64,000 nucleotides of DNA from assembly GCA_029379385.1 (NCBI GenBank), contig CM055607.1, forward strand, positions 29,199,235 through 29,263,234, read 5' to 3'. The stretch comes from Quillaja saponaria (taxonomy: Eukaryota; Streptophyta; Magnoliopsida; Fabales; Quillajaceae). Below the pieces are notes generated by a model. That model saw only the letters and a list, made by a program, of their open reading frames with translations, ran no database searches and was not told the DNA's origin. The position numbers were made by a program, and so were the translations under genes. Positions 22,768-35,682 of this stretch are shown here, piece after piece; within the stretch, counting starts at the first letter, position 1, and each line of letters opens with the position of its first letter.

Positions 22768-23921
22768 ATGGTAGGCAAATCGATTGGTATTTTTGGTTTC
22801 TCTCTCTCTTTCTCTCTCATTTCATGGAAAACAAACACCCCTTTAATCCTAATTCCTAAATCGATAATCTCTATAGATGGGTTTTTGACTTTTTTCAGCA
22901 GGATACAACAATGTTGGTTCCTCCATGGCTAGAGCCATTGTTAAAAACTTCATTTTTCACCGTTTGTCGGACTCATGGAGATGCCGCTAGGAGTGAGTGT
23001 AATATGTATTGCTTAGATTGCAATGGGGATGCATTTTGCTTTTATTGTCGTTCATCAAGACACAAAGATCATCAAGTTATTCAGGTAAATACCCAATTAC
23101 CCAAATTCAATTTTTTGAGAAATATATTCAAATGGGTAATTTTATTAATTTTTTTTATTTATATAAATTTATTAGATAAGAAGGTCTTCCTATCATGATG
23201 TAGTGAGAGTTGCAGAAATTCAAAAGGTATTGGATATTAGTGGAGTTCAGACTTATGTGATAAACAGTGCTAGAGTTTTGTTTTTGAATGAGAGGCCTCA
23301 ACCAAAATCTGGAAAAGGGGTTGCTCACATTTGTGAAATCTGTGGAAGAAGTCTTTTAGACCCATTTCGTTTTTGTTCATTGGGATGTAAGGTAAGCCAA
23401 TGCTCTCACTCATTTTGCCTCACATTGTGTTGATTTAATTCATATATCATTCTCATTATCATCAACAAAGTCACACCTCATCTTCATCATATGGCCTTAA
23501 CACCCACCACCCATACATCATCACCTACATTTGAAAGCCCATCAACATCAACATCACCATCATAATTATTGAATTTTGTTAATGGGAAAAAAGAATTATG
23601 AGATGGATTAATTTAATTTTTCTCAATTTTTTTTGTTTTGTTATTTATTATTAATTTTTTTTGAATTGTAAATTTTAGCTTGTAGGAATAAAGAGAAATA
23701 TTGGGGATGCAAGCTTTACTTTAGATGCAAAGAATGAGGCGTTAGGAATGGAAAGAAGGGAGGGAATATCAAGGAGGGAGTCATCAGTCCCATCCAGAGA
23801 GGAAGAAGAAGAATTGCGTGAAGGCTCACAACAAGACCTTTACCCGCCCACGCCTCCACCACCTCCTTCAAATGCAAGGAGAAGAAAAGGCATTCCTCAT
23901 AGGGCTCCTTTTGGCTCCTAA
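22768..23921 (+). CDS. PLATZ-type zinc-dependent DNA-binding protein
   Basis: PLATZ proteins are plant-specific zinc-dependent DNA-binding regulators. The core exons are 22911-23084 (exon begins 22902), 23176-23391 and 23679-23921. The likely first exon is a lone ATG at 22768-22770 spliced to 22902, giving about 214 residues starting [13 protein letters not shown]. Starting at the ATG at 22911 instead gives 210 residues. An N-terminal B-box-like zinc motif has [19 protein letters not shown] and [12 protein letters not shown]. The PLATZ core follows with [32 protein letters not shown] and [20 protein letters not shown]. The C-terminus has an acidic run, PPTPPPPP and the basic ARRRKG. All splice sites are GT-AG. 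Which start is used is uncertain. Confidence 0.9.
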
Positions 23922-26900
23922 TCATTATTTCTTTCCTCTCATTAAATAAATAAAAATTAGTATATATATTTTTAATTTATGATTCCAACCCAAAATTTTA
24001 TTTTATTTATTTTTCTTTTTATTTTAAGGAAGGAAAAAAAAGAAAAGAATGGTAGCCTTTGGTGGGGGGTTGTCCAAATTGTTCCAAAAGAAAGAAAAGG
24101 GTTTTAGGAAAGTTCCCTCTTTTTGGGTCTGGGTCCCAAGAACAACAAATTCTCTCTTGTGAAGAACCAATAATGCACATTTTTTTATTCATACTTGTAA
24201 TTTTTTTTTTTTAAGAAAGTTGTGGTTGTATATGTTACTAAGAAATTTAAAAAGCAAGTCTTTGTGGAGTCCGTTTTTTAGTTTTCAAGGACCCACTAAC
24301 CACATGGGCCGTTTACATAAAGATAACAACACCTTTTTATTTGTTTATATTAATAAACTAAAAATTAATCTGAATTGAAATTGAAGTAATGAGCCTCCCT
24401 ATATATATATATATATACATTAAAATAGAGAGGAGAACAATTTAATGGTTTATAGTGTTGTATGAGAAAAGAATTGGGAGAAAATTTATCAATCATTCTC
24501 AAAATTCATTGGTGATGAAGTGAAATTTTCATAAGTAAAAATTCGATCAATGGTTTTATCAGTTATTAGCAATTAATTGACAAATAAATTCAATGTGATT
24601 TAATGAGTCGAATCATATTCGTTTAAAATTGTTACCAAGTTTGGAGATTGCTAAATTAATTGGGGTTTTCCTATTTTCTTTTTATTTTAGATTGTTTTTC
24701 TGCAAAGAAAGGTAGAAGAAATGGAAATATTTAAGAGAGTTTGGATGAATGTGTGATGTGTTACTATTAACAAGCGTTTTTTGCGGTTTAAAAGAAATGA
24801 GCCAAGCAATTAGGTAGGCAAGATGTGGACTGATGGCTACTTGGGGAAACGAGTGCATCTTACAAGATTTAACTAATAAAGGAGTAGGTACATTATGTTA
24901 TTTTCAATAACTAATACTCATCATTTTAAAAGTATTATCAATTTTAAGCTATAAATTAAGGAGGCAAAAAAAAGGAAAGACCTAGCACCATACCGTAATT
25001 ATTTGCTGAGATGTTGACAATGGTGTTTTTCTGTAGGAAAATAGTTTTTACCTTTGTTTGGTAACAAATCAAAGGAGGAAAGGAAAAGAAAAAAGAGATT
25101 TATTATTATTATTATTTTTTTTTTTTTTTACTTTTCTTGCTTGGGAGGGAGGAGAGTAGAAATGAGTGAAAAAAAATTGAAAAAAGAAAGAAAGAAAGTT
25201 GTAATCAACAAAAATTGTATCACACTTTTATTACATATATATATATTTAGTAGTGATATGATATCTAAATCATTAATTATAATTTCTTTCTACTTGTGGA
25301 AATGATTCTTTTTGATACACTAATGTGTACACTATCTAACATTGTTAATTGCACAAAATAGGCTATACTCTTAGTAGTCAGTCAGTGTTATGACCAACTT
25401 ATGCATACTTTAATTATTCAAGTTCTCCAGTTAGATATTTAGAGGGAGTCCATCTATGTGGATATGGACACTCAAAAATAATCGGTCTAAATCAGTAGAG
25501 ATTTTCATATTCTGTCGAAAGCGTTGACTCATATGACATAATAAAAAAAACAATAATCTAGTTGATATATTATCCAGATTCGGCCAAAGATCCAAGTTAA
25601 GTTCGATTGAAACCCATTAAATGATCGTGGTTCCAAAGGTTATGCATGATAGACATGTAGTAGGAAAGTATAGGTTAAAAGTGGTTAAACCAATAATTAC
25701 ATGTTTAAGTTAGTGGACCAAATTACAAGATTAGTGGGCTAAATTTGCGGTTCCAACGTGATAAACTGTTTAGTTTGGAAGTCTATAGAAGCCTAATCCA
25801 ATCTCTGAGGTAAAACACACACATAAACATCATTCCACAAAGAATATCAAATTCACATTTAGTTCATTATTTATGTTTTTATCGCCTTTTTTATCTTTAT
25901 TTATCAACTTTTTTGCTTCTCAGCTTTTCTTAGAGTTAGATTTAACTTTTCTGATTTAGATTTATTGAAATTTCGTGTAGTGACATAAAAGATGCCTAGT
26001 TGCTAGTGTTTGGCATTGTTGCTGAAATTGAAAGTTCGTTCCAAATTGTTTACAATTGCTCGATATTTTTTTCTTGAAATAATTTTCTAGCACACCGTTG
26101 CAAAAAACCAATAAGCCAGTTACCACAAATAGTGGGACTTCAAAATGCATGAAAATTTTATTATTTATATTTTTCTTTAAGATTCAAATCCAATAAATCA
26201 ATGAATAAAATTATAATTTTTTTCCATTATACCAAAAAGAAAAGTAATGTATTTTGTAAATCTTTTATGAGTTACATGGATAAGATAAGAAGGTATGCAA
26301 ATAAGAAGAGCATTAGAATAATCATTCCTAATCAAATTCAGATATTGTCCCTGTTTTATGCATTTGTCCTTTTTCATTCATCCACTTGAAACTTTCCTCT
26401 CTAATAAACTTATAGTAATACTTGATTGACCAAATCAATGCCGGACATAGGCATGCATGCTTTTTTTTTTTTCTTTCTTTTCTTCTTCTTCATTTATACT
26501 CCCAATTTTTTAGTTAGTATAGAGAATACTAAAATCAATTGGCTAAGTGGGTGAAAAATATGTTGATGAAAAGAAAAGAAAACAAAAGGAGGGCAACCCT
26601 AAACATGATTTTGTTGATAACTTTACTTCTGAAGCTATGAACCTTTCATGTTATGTGGACCACATATTCATTTTAAATGTACAAGCTCATCCTTTCCACA
26701 AGGTTAATCAGTCACTTGTCAAACTAATTTCAATGCAATAAATTAAAGTTTGCCGAATGGTTCAATTTGCATAACCTGGTGTGACCTTGAATAGAATCTT
26801 GTCTATTTCACATTGTTTTTAATTTATAATTTTTTAATTATTAGAAAAAAAGAATGTGTTATGTCATAAATCTTCTGGTTAGCTACTCTTTTATAATAAC

Positions 26901-27791
26901 TTGTAGAGTTAACTTTTTTTTTTTACAAAATTATTTGATAATAAAGATTTTATTTTTGAAATTTCACTGAAAAATATTTTTGGATTTTTAAAATCTTAGA
27001 ACAGAAAGTTAACAAAATATGTTTTTAAATAAAAAACAAGGAAAACTTAAATGAATTTTAATAATTATTTTATTTATTTAAATATAATTATAATATTTAT
27101 CAAAATTGTCCTTTTATTAATTTCAATGATCAATATATTTTTTGAAAAATTAAAATCAAATAAATTTTTTATCTAACATTCTTTTACGTTAACTACTTTT
27201 TTAATTTTTCATATAACACTTTTTAAACAACTTTACTTGAAAATTATTTTTTCATACACCACTTTTATGCATAATTTAACCAAACATATCCAATTTTTTT
27301 TCTATTTTATTGTATTAATTCTTAGTGAATATGTTAATTGTTTTAAAATTTATTAAAATTCTAATCTCTTTCAAGGCAGCTTCCTCTACCTTTTCAAAGA
27401 GATGCATTAATTACCACATGGATCCAAGAAATGAAAAACAATAACTAATGCAAGCTTGAACATAGAATAATTAATAATTATGAGTTATCTTACTCATGTT
27501 ATGTAAAAAATTAAAGAAAGACCTCATTAATTTATTATGCCTATTGTAATGAATATTACATGTTTTAATTCTAAATTATAATTAGAATTAGATACATAAA
27601 TTCTCACAAAACTAATTATTGGAATCAGATACATGACTTCTCACAAACTAATCGTAACATTTTTTCCTATTGGCTCATGTGTTAAAACTACTTAACATAT
27701 TTTCAAAAAAACTTTCAATTACTACTCACATAGTTTTAATCCTATCATAATTAATAAACACTTGAAAAGATTAATATCATCCACATGATCA
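23922..27791. other. 3.9-kb AT-rich spacer
   Basis: PLATZ (+) and the ATL gene (-) converge here. The sequence is AT-rich with an (AT)n tract near 24402-24418 and several purine runs. Short open frames are low-complexity and have no family features. No element ends were recognised. Confidence 0.5.
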
Positions 27792-28655
27792 TCAGTTTGG
27801 TAAAATTCCATTATTTGTGCTTGTGCCAATACTGGTATTCCGAAATTGCAAAAAGGACCTCATCAATATTGTAGACATCCGATCAAACTGTCTCAGAACT
27901 GCTCCCGAAGAAGAAGAAGAGAAAGCTTTTTGATCTTCTTCTCTTTGGATGTCAATAGCAATATATGATTGATCCATGGACAAGGATCTCTTCAAAACCG
28001 TAACCAAACATGCCTTTTTCTCTTCCAAAGGAAACACAAGTGATACACTATGCCGAAGCAAACCACCCGAACCCGAGCCCGATTCACCATTAACATGTGA
28101 AGTAGAAGTACTAACATCACCCTCAGGGTGACTTAAAGGTATATCTAAAACCCTTTCAACACCATCATTTTCTGAATTAACATCAATTGGTATCACAGAC
28201 GTTATTGGTGCAACCACGGGTGACCGACAAACCGGACAACTAGAATGTGCCATAAACCATCCATCAATACAAGGTACATGAAAGGCATGTCTACAATTAG
28301 GCAGTAAACGCACTGTTTCACCTTCTTCCAACTCACCCAAGCAAATAACACATTCACTTTGATCAACAGGAAAAAGTTTTTCACCTTTTTTCTTTGAGTA
28401 ACATAGAATTGGGAGTGTGTTAAGAACTTTCTCATCCACACCTAAGCCTAATTGGCTTGTGGGTATTGTTGTTGTCGCTGTTTGATTGCTTTCTTGTTGT
28501 TGTCGCCACCGCCGTTGCCGTTGCATGCAGTATCTTACCACAATGAAATGATAAGCTAGAATTCCAATAGAAAAAGAAGCTACACCTGCTAAGGAGATTA
28601 GCAATGGAGCGAAGAAAGAACCTGAAAGTTGATTTTGGGAATCCATATCATCCAT
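27792..28655 (-). CDS. ATL-family RING-H2 E3 ubiquitin ligase
   Basis: A single intact exon encodes 287 residues, the usual intronless ATL structure. One transmembrane helix lies at about residues 14-40 (FFAPLLISLAGVASFSIGIL), followed by a basic, Q-rich stretch. The GLD-like motif LGLGVDEKVLNTLPI lies at about 69-83. The RING-H2 finger spans 102-144 with zinc ligands C102, C105, C121, H123, H126, C129, C140 and C143. The ATL hallmarks are present: P119 two before C121, W133 four after C129, and P141 after C140. ATLs are membrane-anchored E3 ligases, many induced by elicitors. The C-terminal half is S-rich and has no recognised domain. I cannot assign a specific ATL number. Confidence 0.92.
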   Translation of the reverse strand: MDDMDSQNQLSGSFFAPLLISLAGVASFSIGILAYHFIVVRYCMQRQRRWRQQQESNQTATTTIPTSQLGLGVDEKVLNTLPILCYSKKKGEKLFPVDQSECVICLGELEEGETVRLLPNCRHAFHVPCIDGWFMAHSSCPVCRSPVVAPITSVIPIDVNSENDGVERVLDIPLSHPEGDVSTSTSHVNGESGSGSGGLLRHSVSLVFPLEEKKACLVTVLKRSLSMDQSYIAIDIQREEDQKAFSSSSSGAVLRQFDRMSTILMRSFLQFRNTSIGTSTNNGILPN

Positions 28656-29370
28656 GACATAAATGGATCATACTCTAGATTTTGGTTCTTGAGGTTTGGG
28701 GGTATAAGTAAGAAGGGAAAATAGGTGTGACAATGTGAAGTTTTTTTGCGTTTTTAATGGTGGTTCCAACAAAGTTGGGGTTCTGTTGGATTTGGTTGCT
28801 CGAGACGTTCAAGTGGAGTTTACACGTGGCATTCTTGACTATGGAAGCTGATGCGGATTTCTACTTCGTGGTAGAGTATTGGACAAGTGTAAAAATAATA
28901 TGAGTTTCTTTTAAATTAAAAATAAATTTATTATAAGAGAATTAGATTGTGAAAGATTTTATTTTATTTTTTTATAGGAAACAAATCGAAGGAGGAGATT
29001 TCCATGTAAAGTGGTGAGAGGTTTGGTTTGGTTTGATTTTAAGGGTAAGTAGGTGAACAGTGAAGTTCTGAGGAGATTTGATCTGTTGTAGGAAAACGAG
29101 TAGAAAATTAGGTATTAATTGGCTAAACGGCCATGAATCCTCCGTCGCCTTTGGAATTTTGTAATTGCAGGACGATGGATGTTGATTTCATTTGTATCTC
29201 ATAAAATCAAAATCAAAAGATCCATTTCTTTAAAGGAATTAGTGCTAAAAAAACAAAAAAAGGATTGTCTATTGCTCTCATGTACACGTAACGATTTCCA
29301 TTACAATTTTTTATTTATTTTTATTTTTTCTATTAGCTACTTTTAAAATAACAATTTTTGGTGGATAACT

Positions 29371-29852
29371 AAGGGCTCTTTGGTATATATATTGCAAAAG
29401 TCTTATGGGTAATAAGTCATATTATAAAATCAGATTAGTTATAAGTCAAATATGTATTTAGTATGTAGATTGTAAAATTCATTTTAGATATGAATTATCA
29501 TTAAGGGTATACATAACAATTGGTTTACATATTGCATAAGCTATTTTAATATTATTTAGTTATTAATAAAATATTTTTATTATATAATATAAAAAGTACA
29601 TAAAATAAATGTTGGAGAGAATTGTTAATATATAAAAAGATAAATGGTAAATTGGACAGTTCTAGTATTATATGTAATCTGAAAAGTCAAAAGTTCATAG
29701 ACAACTACTTCTGTCAAATGAAAAATTTCTCTGATTTGAACTGATTGTGATTTAAGTAAATCGCAATCTTTTGGGAAACCAAACGCTTTCAATTTACATA
29801 TTAGACTCTCAATCAACAACCAGACTTTTCAATCCATATACCAAACAAACGG
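29371..29852. mobile_element. MITE-like element with inverted ends, about 480 bp
   Basis: The left end GGGCTCTTTGGTATATATAT and the reverse complement of the right end (TCCGTTTGTTTGGTATATGG) share TTTGGTATAT, and both continue into AAAAGTCT. These are typical of GGGCCTGTTTGGTA-type hAT MITEs. I could not define an exact target duplication, so the boundaries are approximate. Confidence 0.55.
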
Positions 29853-30454
29853 ACATTGACTTAGTAGAAATATATGTTGGTTCAAAAGACAAACCTAGAT
29901 GGGTGTGGATAGATTTTACAATTAAAAGCTTTATCTCTTCCAATTTATAAATAACACATAGAGTAAGCAATTAATTAATTTGTAACAGAATACAAGAGTA
30001 AGGTTAGAGAAATTGCAAATAATGATTTATGGTGGTTCACCAATTCATTTGGTTACGTATACTTCTTAAGCTTTACTTGAGAGTTCAAATCTACGAATAA
30101 TTATAAGGCTTAACAACCTTACACAAACTAAATTACAGAGCTCAACAACTTATACAGTTCCAACAAAATCAAACAAAGTAGAAATGTACAAGTTTAATCA
30201 TAAATTCTAATTTCCCACTAACTCATTTTAAAAAAAGAGAATTTTTGGATCACAAATCACAAGCACTAAAAAATAAAAAGCTAAATCAAGGATATGAAAG
30301 TGTTTGACTTAATTTGTTCTTAAGCAATCAGTCTTGGCAATAGAATGTGAATCCTTGTCCTTACTCCTTTAATTATGAGACGGACTTGATTTTTATCCGT
30401 TCTCATAATATTTCATATTATTGTCTTAGACAGTGCAAAACGAGAATATAAAAG

Positions 30455-31412
30455 TAGGGCTGAGCATAAAAACTGTCCAATTGAAAAACTGGCCTAAATT
30501 CGACCGAATTAGGCCAAAACCAACCCAACCCGTTTCATTTAGATTTAGGATCGGTTTAAATTTGTGCTTATGATACGGTTCAGGTCTGTATTGTAGGTCT
30601 TTTCAAAAATAGGATTTTTGAACTGATTGGACCAAAATGGTAATTAAATCCAACAAGGACAACCGACTTTACCAATTTCTAACCCATTACAACTTAATCA
30701 GTTAATCTTGAATGAAATAAAGAAATCCTAAAAAACCTGTTATTTCTCTAGCCACCAGAAAGAGAATAGAAAGCTTAGAGATCTCTGCCTTTGTTCCACT
30801 CTACAGAAGGCATCAACTCATAAGTTATAATTCAAGTTTCTTTTTTCTCTCTAACTCTCAACTCTAACTTTCTCGTGTGGCTCGTAATGCTCTTGGATGA
30901 GTGAAAAATTAAGATTTGGTGTTGTGGATCCTCTGAATCTCTCTTTCCTCTACATTCATCATCATTGATCTATAACACAAATCCAATCTATGGGTTATGT
31001 GAATGATGCGATCTAACAATCAATTGAAGAACGAAAGTCATCGCAAAAGATGGTCATGGCAAATTTCATTGCATGAATATCTTCTGTATTTCTGTAGATC
31101 TATCAATAAATTTGTTTGTATAAATTGTTTCTCAATTTATGAATAATTGTTAAATTTAAGTTATTTTTCCTTCTAATCTTGTTCACATCTTTTTGAATTT
31201 TAGAAGAAATTTAAGGCTTTGTTGTTGGTATGAATGAACAATTGGTAACTGACCAAAACCGACTGTAAAATATTGCAACTGTTGCGGTTTGAAAATTTAG
31301 ATGACTGAAAACTTCGGTTGTTCAGTTGGTAGCAAATTTTAGGGGATCGATATAGTCGGGTCGGTCAGAGAAATGCCTAAAATTGACCAACCTAACAAAA
31401 TGCTCAGACCTA
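30455..31412. mobile_element. hAT-like nonautonomous element, 958 bp
   Basis: It begins TAGGGCTGAGCA and ends TGCTCAGACCTA, inverted ends with two mismatches. It is flanked by the exact 8-bp duplication TATAAAAG (30447-30454 and 31413-31420), the hAT signature. No transposase frame is present, so it would need enzyme supplied by a relative. Confidence 0.85.
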
Positions 31413-31779
31413 TATAAAAGATAACCACGTATACTATTCTTTGAAACTTTTGATCGTGCGTCGTAATTCTCATGAGGTTGTGCTTCATACATTTTGGGTA
31501 GGAAAATGACAATGATATTGTGCTCTTAGCCATATGAATTTGTTTGTACTGAAGATGAAGTGAAAAGTAGATTGATCATACTAGCTAAGGATGGAGATGA
31601 AGATGTTTAGTTGACTATGTGAGTAGATCAGCTAATGGGCTTAGTTGGTCAAGAGATAAAGGTTCAGTTTTTTGACTTCCAAAACTTCATCATTTAGATA
31701 TTAGCTGATATTCTTCGATTGAAAGATAGGAACTTCGGTTGATTGTTTTAGTGGAACAACATCATCTAGTCTTTTCGAG

Positions 31780-32220
31780 GCTTGACTTGTACTCGATTCG
31801 AAACAAAACAAACTGAACTTGAGTTCCATTTTAAGCTCATTGAAATTGTTGAGCTGAGTATCAAACTTCAAGTATTCGGCTCCAAAGCTTATTGAACTAC
31901 TCGTTTAAATTTTTTTATTTTGAAATATAGTTATATATTTTATTTTTTATTTAGTTTTTAATATTTAATATATATTATATATTAAAAATATATTAATTAT
32001 ATAATATATAAGTTTTGATTTTTTTTATTTAATTTACAACATATTAATTATTTTTAAAATATATTAAATTGAGATAATTTTCTACTCAAGTCGAGCTCAA
32101 GCCGAGCTCAAGTTTAGAATGAGGTTCGATTTCGAGCTCGAACTTGAGTTCTAGTTTTTTAGTTTGGGTAAAGCTCAAGTATATCAATACCTGGCTCGAC
32201 TTGATTCATTTCCAGCCATA
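31780..32220. mobile_element. hAT-like remnant with GAGCTC/AAGCTCG motifs
   Basis: The segment carries the repeated GAGCTCAAG, CGAGCTC and GGCTCGACTTG words also seen in the intact element at 48600-49087. Both ends are too decayed to place, and no duplication was found. Confidence 0.4.
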
Positions 32221-32859
32221 TTTTTAGGTGACTGAAGAGGAAACAACTAATAAAGGTACAATTGTCTGAAAGATATTAGCTGACTGTGAAAATCTTCAGC
32301 TGGTTGTCTTAAGATTTGCATAGTATCTTCAGCCGAATGATTGGGTGTGGTAAGGCTAACATCTGGTGGCTAGGGTGATGGTTCGAGTCTGAAATCCGTA
32401 TGACAAGATCATGTATGCAAAGACAAAGATCAAAAGTCTGGGTGAATTTTTAGAAATTCTTCGATGATAAAATTAGAATTTTTATACCGGAATAAAATAT
32501 TAGAAAGAATAATAAATATTAAGAGACCGTAACACATGTACATTTCAATTATCTATTTATAGATGTACTATGTTATTAGTTGAATGTCATGTATTCCAGT
32601 TGTGGAATTGTTATTCATGGTTCACGGGCCACCTGGCACAAGTGATTGATTGGGATATAATCCCTTTCTAACAATTTCTAATATTTTTCTCTTGCTTATA
32701 GAGGTAATAATTCTCTAGTTTAGTAAAAAAAGAAAAAAGAAAAAGGTTAAATTACACATTTAGTTCATTTAGTTTATTTTAAATTTTACTTTTGTTTCTA
32801 TTTTACAAAATATCGTAATTGAGTCTCTCTAATTATAAAATCTTGTTAATTGAATTTTT

Positions 32860-32913
32860 ATCGTCACCTCCTATTCAAATTAACTTATCGTCACCTCCTA
32901 TTCAAATTAACTT
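32860..32913. repeat. 27-bp tandem duplication
   Basis: Two adjacent copies of a unit beginning TTATCGTCACCTCCTATTC occur head to tail. Noncoding. Confidence 0.75.
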
Positions 32914-33956
32914 AATGGAAGCTAATGTTGTTAATGATACCTGGCCAAGATTAAGTACCCACGTGGCATATTCAACAAATAAAAACTTGACATGTGGTTT
33001 TTATTTTAATTTTTACCAAAAAAAAAAAACATGTGTCAAATTTTTATCTGCTCAATATGACACGTGAGTAATTCACGTCAGGTACCGTTATCTACTTTAT
33101 CGTCTATCATCTTTCGTTAAGTTAATTTAGACATGAGGTAATAATATGGATCCAATTGTAACATTTTAAAAGCTAGGTAGGGCTAAAGTGAAATTTGATG
33201 TAAATTACAAGAACGAAAACTTTAATTTAGGTCTCATTTGGATGGAAATGAATGGAAGAAGAGGAAATGAGACGAGGAGATTGTAAATTTTTTAATTTGC
33301 CATCAAACGGCATCGTTTGCTGGGATGGGTTCGTAACATTAAGTAGGGCTAGCTAGCTCGTATTTCTCTCCTATTAAAACAAGGGGACTTGAGCATCCAA
33401 TTAATTAAGAGGGGAACATATGGGAGTTGAAACTTGACAGGTCCATTTACAAGCCCAAAGGGTTTCTAGGTGATCTTACAATAATGTACATGTCTATGTG
33501 ACCAGTTTATTTATTTTTCTCTTTTCCCAATGACTTTTTCCTTAGTTCTAGACTTGTAGTTATCGGAGAGTTGATTAAAATATTGAATGCTTTTATCAAA
33601 AAAAGAAAAGAAAAGAAATATCGAATACTTCGATGAGGCCAGTAGATGAATGGAATTATTATTGAGTTTTCTAAGGCCTAAAATTCAACTCTGATTAAGA
33701 AAATAAATAAAAATTATTTAACATATTAATCTGTCTCTTTTGCACATGATCCTAATTATATATATATATATATATGCACACATGAAAAGTCAGAGATGCA
33801 ACCTTTACGGAATCTTCAAAGTTGTTCTTTCTGAGTTGTTTCACATAAACTAAGAGTGACTTTACCAAAAGGACCAATACCCACCTCTCATTTTCTATCT
33901 GTAACAGATACCATCCATAAGATTCTAATAACCCATTTGATTTTTCCAACAAAATC

Positions 33957-35682
33957 ATGGTGTCCAAATGTTTTAGCCTTCACCAGTCTCCATCTCCATC
34001 CTCATCCCAATCCTCCTCTCACCTCTGCAATCTCCCAATATCCAAGACATGCTCACTTCCCTACCATTGCTTTATCAGTAACTAACTTAACTGTCACAAA
34101 TGTTCATCCTTCGCTTTCACTTTCTAGAAGATGCTTCGTTTCTAAATTCAATATTTTCACCACCATGGCTTCAATCCAATCCACATCTAGTCTTGAATTC
34201 GATGAATTTGATCCCGATCCCAGGCTTACCAATGAAGATCTCAAGCCAACAACATCAGCCCAAAGGACTTTTTCTTGGTGGGAAATGGCTAGTCTTTGGG
34301 TAGGACTTGTTGTGGGGGTTCCATCCTATTACCTTGCTGGTAGTCTTGTTGATCTTGGAATGGCTTGGTGGCAAGGAATTGCTACAGTTGTTGCAGCAAA
34401 TTTAATCTTATTAATCCCATTAATCCTCACTGGTGATCCGGGTACCCGGTACGGCATATCCTTTCCAGTCCTTGCTAGATCCTCATTTGGTATCCATGGA
34501 GCTCATATACCAACTCTTCTAAGAGCCTTAGTTGGTTGTGGTTGGTATGGAATTGAAACTTGGATTGGTGGTGAGGCCATTTTCCTTCTTTTACCAAATT
34601 CAATAAAACAATCTACCTTTTCCAAGTTTCTACCTTGGCTTGGTACATCCCCACTTGAATTTGCTTGCTTTATTGTATTTTGGGTAGCACAGTTAACCAT
34701 TGTTTGGAAAGGAATTGATGGAATCAGAGAGCTTGAGAAGTACTCTGCTCCAATTCTCATTGTCCTCACTTCCTGCCTCCTTGCTTGGTCTTATGTCAAG
34801 GCAGGTGGGTTTAGCCACATGCTTTCCATATCCTCCAGTCTCTCCAATTCAGAATTTTGGTCTCTCTTTTTCCCTTCTCTAACTGCAAATATAAGCTTTT
34901 GGGCTACTCTTGCTCTTAACATTCCGGATTTTACTCGGTACGCCAAGAGCCAAAGTGATCAAATTATAGGTCAAGCAGGGCTTCCTGTCTTTATGGGGGC
35001 ATTCACATTTGTTGGTCTAGCTGTAACCTCATCTACCAAAGTAATATTTGGCCAAATTATCTCCAACCCAATTCAACTTCTTGGCCAAATTGGAGGATTT
35101 TCAACAACAATCCTAGCAATTATTGGAATTAGCCTTGCCACCATCACAACCAATATTGCTGCAAATGTTGTGGCACCTGCAAATGCACTTGTTAATCTTA
35201 GTCCCTCTAAGTTCACCTTTAGAAGAGGAGCTCTTTTGACAGCTTTGCTTGGAATTGCTTTTCAACCTTGGAGGCTTCTCAGATCAAGTGAGAGTTTTGT
35301 TTATACTTGGCTAGTTGGATATTCTGCAATTATGGGTCCTATAGCTGGCATACTACTAGCAGATTACTATCTTATTCAAAGAAAAGTTTTAAGTATAAAG
35401 GATTTATACTCACTAAGTCCTTATGGGGTTTATTACTATTCAAGAGGGTTTAATTTGGCAGCAATAGTAGCTTTGGTCATTGGAATTTTGCCAGTAATTC
35501 CAGGTTTCTTACAGAAAGTTGGGCTTGCAACTTCAGTTTCTGATATTTTTGGTGCTATCTACAACAATGCTTGGTTTTTTAGCTTCTTCTCTGCAGGCTT
35601 CTTCTATTGGTTCCTGTCAAGTTTGATAGGAAACAAAGATAAGTCTCTTCCTTCAGACCCTCTTTTGCCAGTTCCAAAGTAA
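33957..35682 (+). CDS. Plastid nucleobase permease, NCS1 family (PLUTO-like)
   Basis: NCS1 permease, related to Arabidopsis PLUTO (AT5G03555), which imports purines and uracil into plastids. The gene is intronless. The conserved part is open from [16 protein letters not shown] (ATG 34165) to the stop at 35682, about 505 residues with about 12 membrane segments. Family motifs include [75 protein letters not shown] and [16 protein letters not shown]. The in-frame ORF reaches back to an ATG at 33856. However, the ATG at 33957 reads MVSKCFSLH in another frame, resembling the Arabidopsis N-terminus. It would join the main frame at LHLHPHPN if one C of the CC at 33983-33984 were removed. So a one-base insertion probably interrupts the transit peptide, or translation starts at 33856 or 34165. 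Confidence 0.9.

Larger units (their letters stand above)
28656..33856. other. 5.2-kb spacer rich in small transposon remnants
   Basis: The ATL gene and the permease are transcribed divergently from this interval, so it contains both promoters. It also contains a 0.5-kb inverted-repeat element (29371-29852), a complete hAT-like element (30455-31412), a GAGCTC/AAGCTCG-rich remnant (31780-32220) and a 27-bp duplication (32860-32913). No further gene is supported. Confidence 0.55.

Noticed and set aside
26547..26741. 64-codon plus-strand open frame between PLATZ and ATL
   Set aside because: K/E-rich start, no family similarity, and no splice or promoter context supporting a gene.
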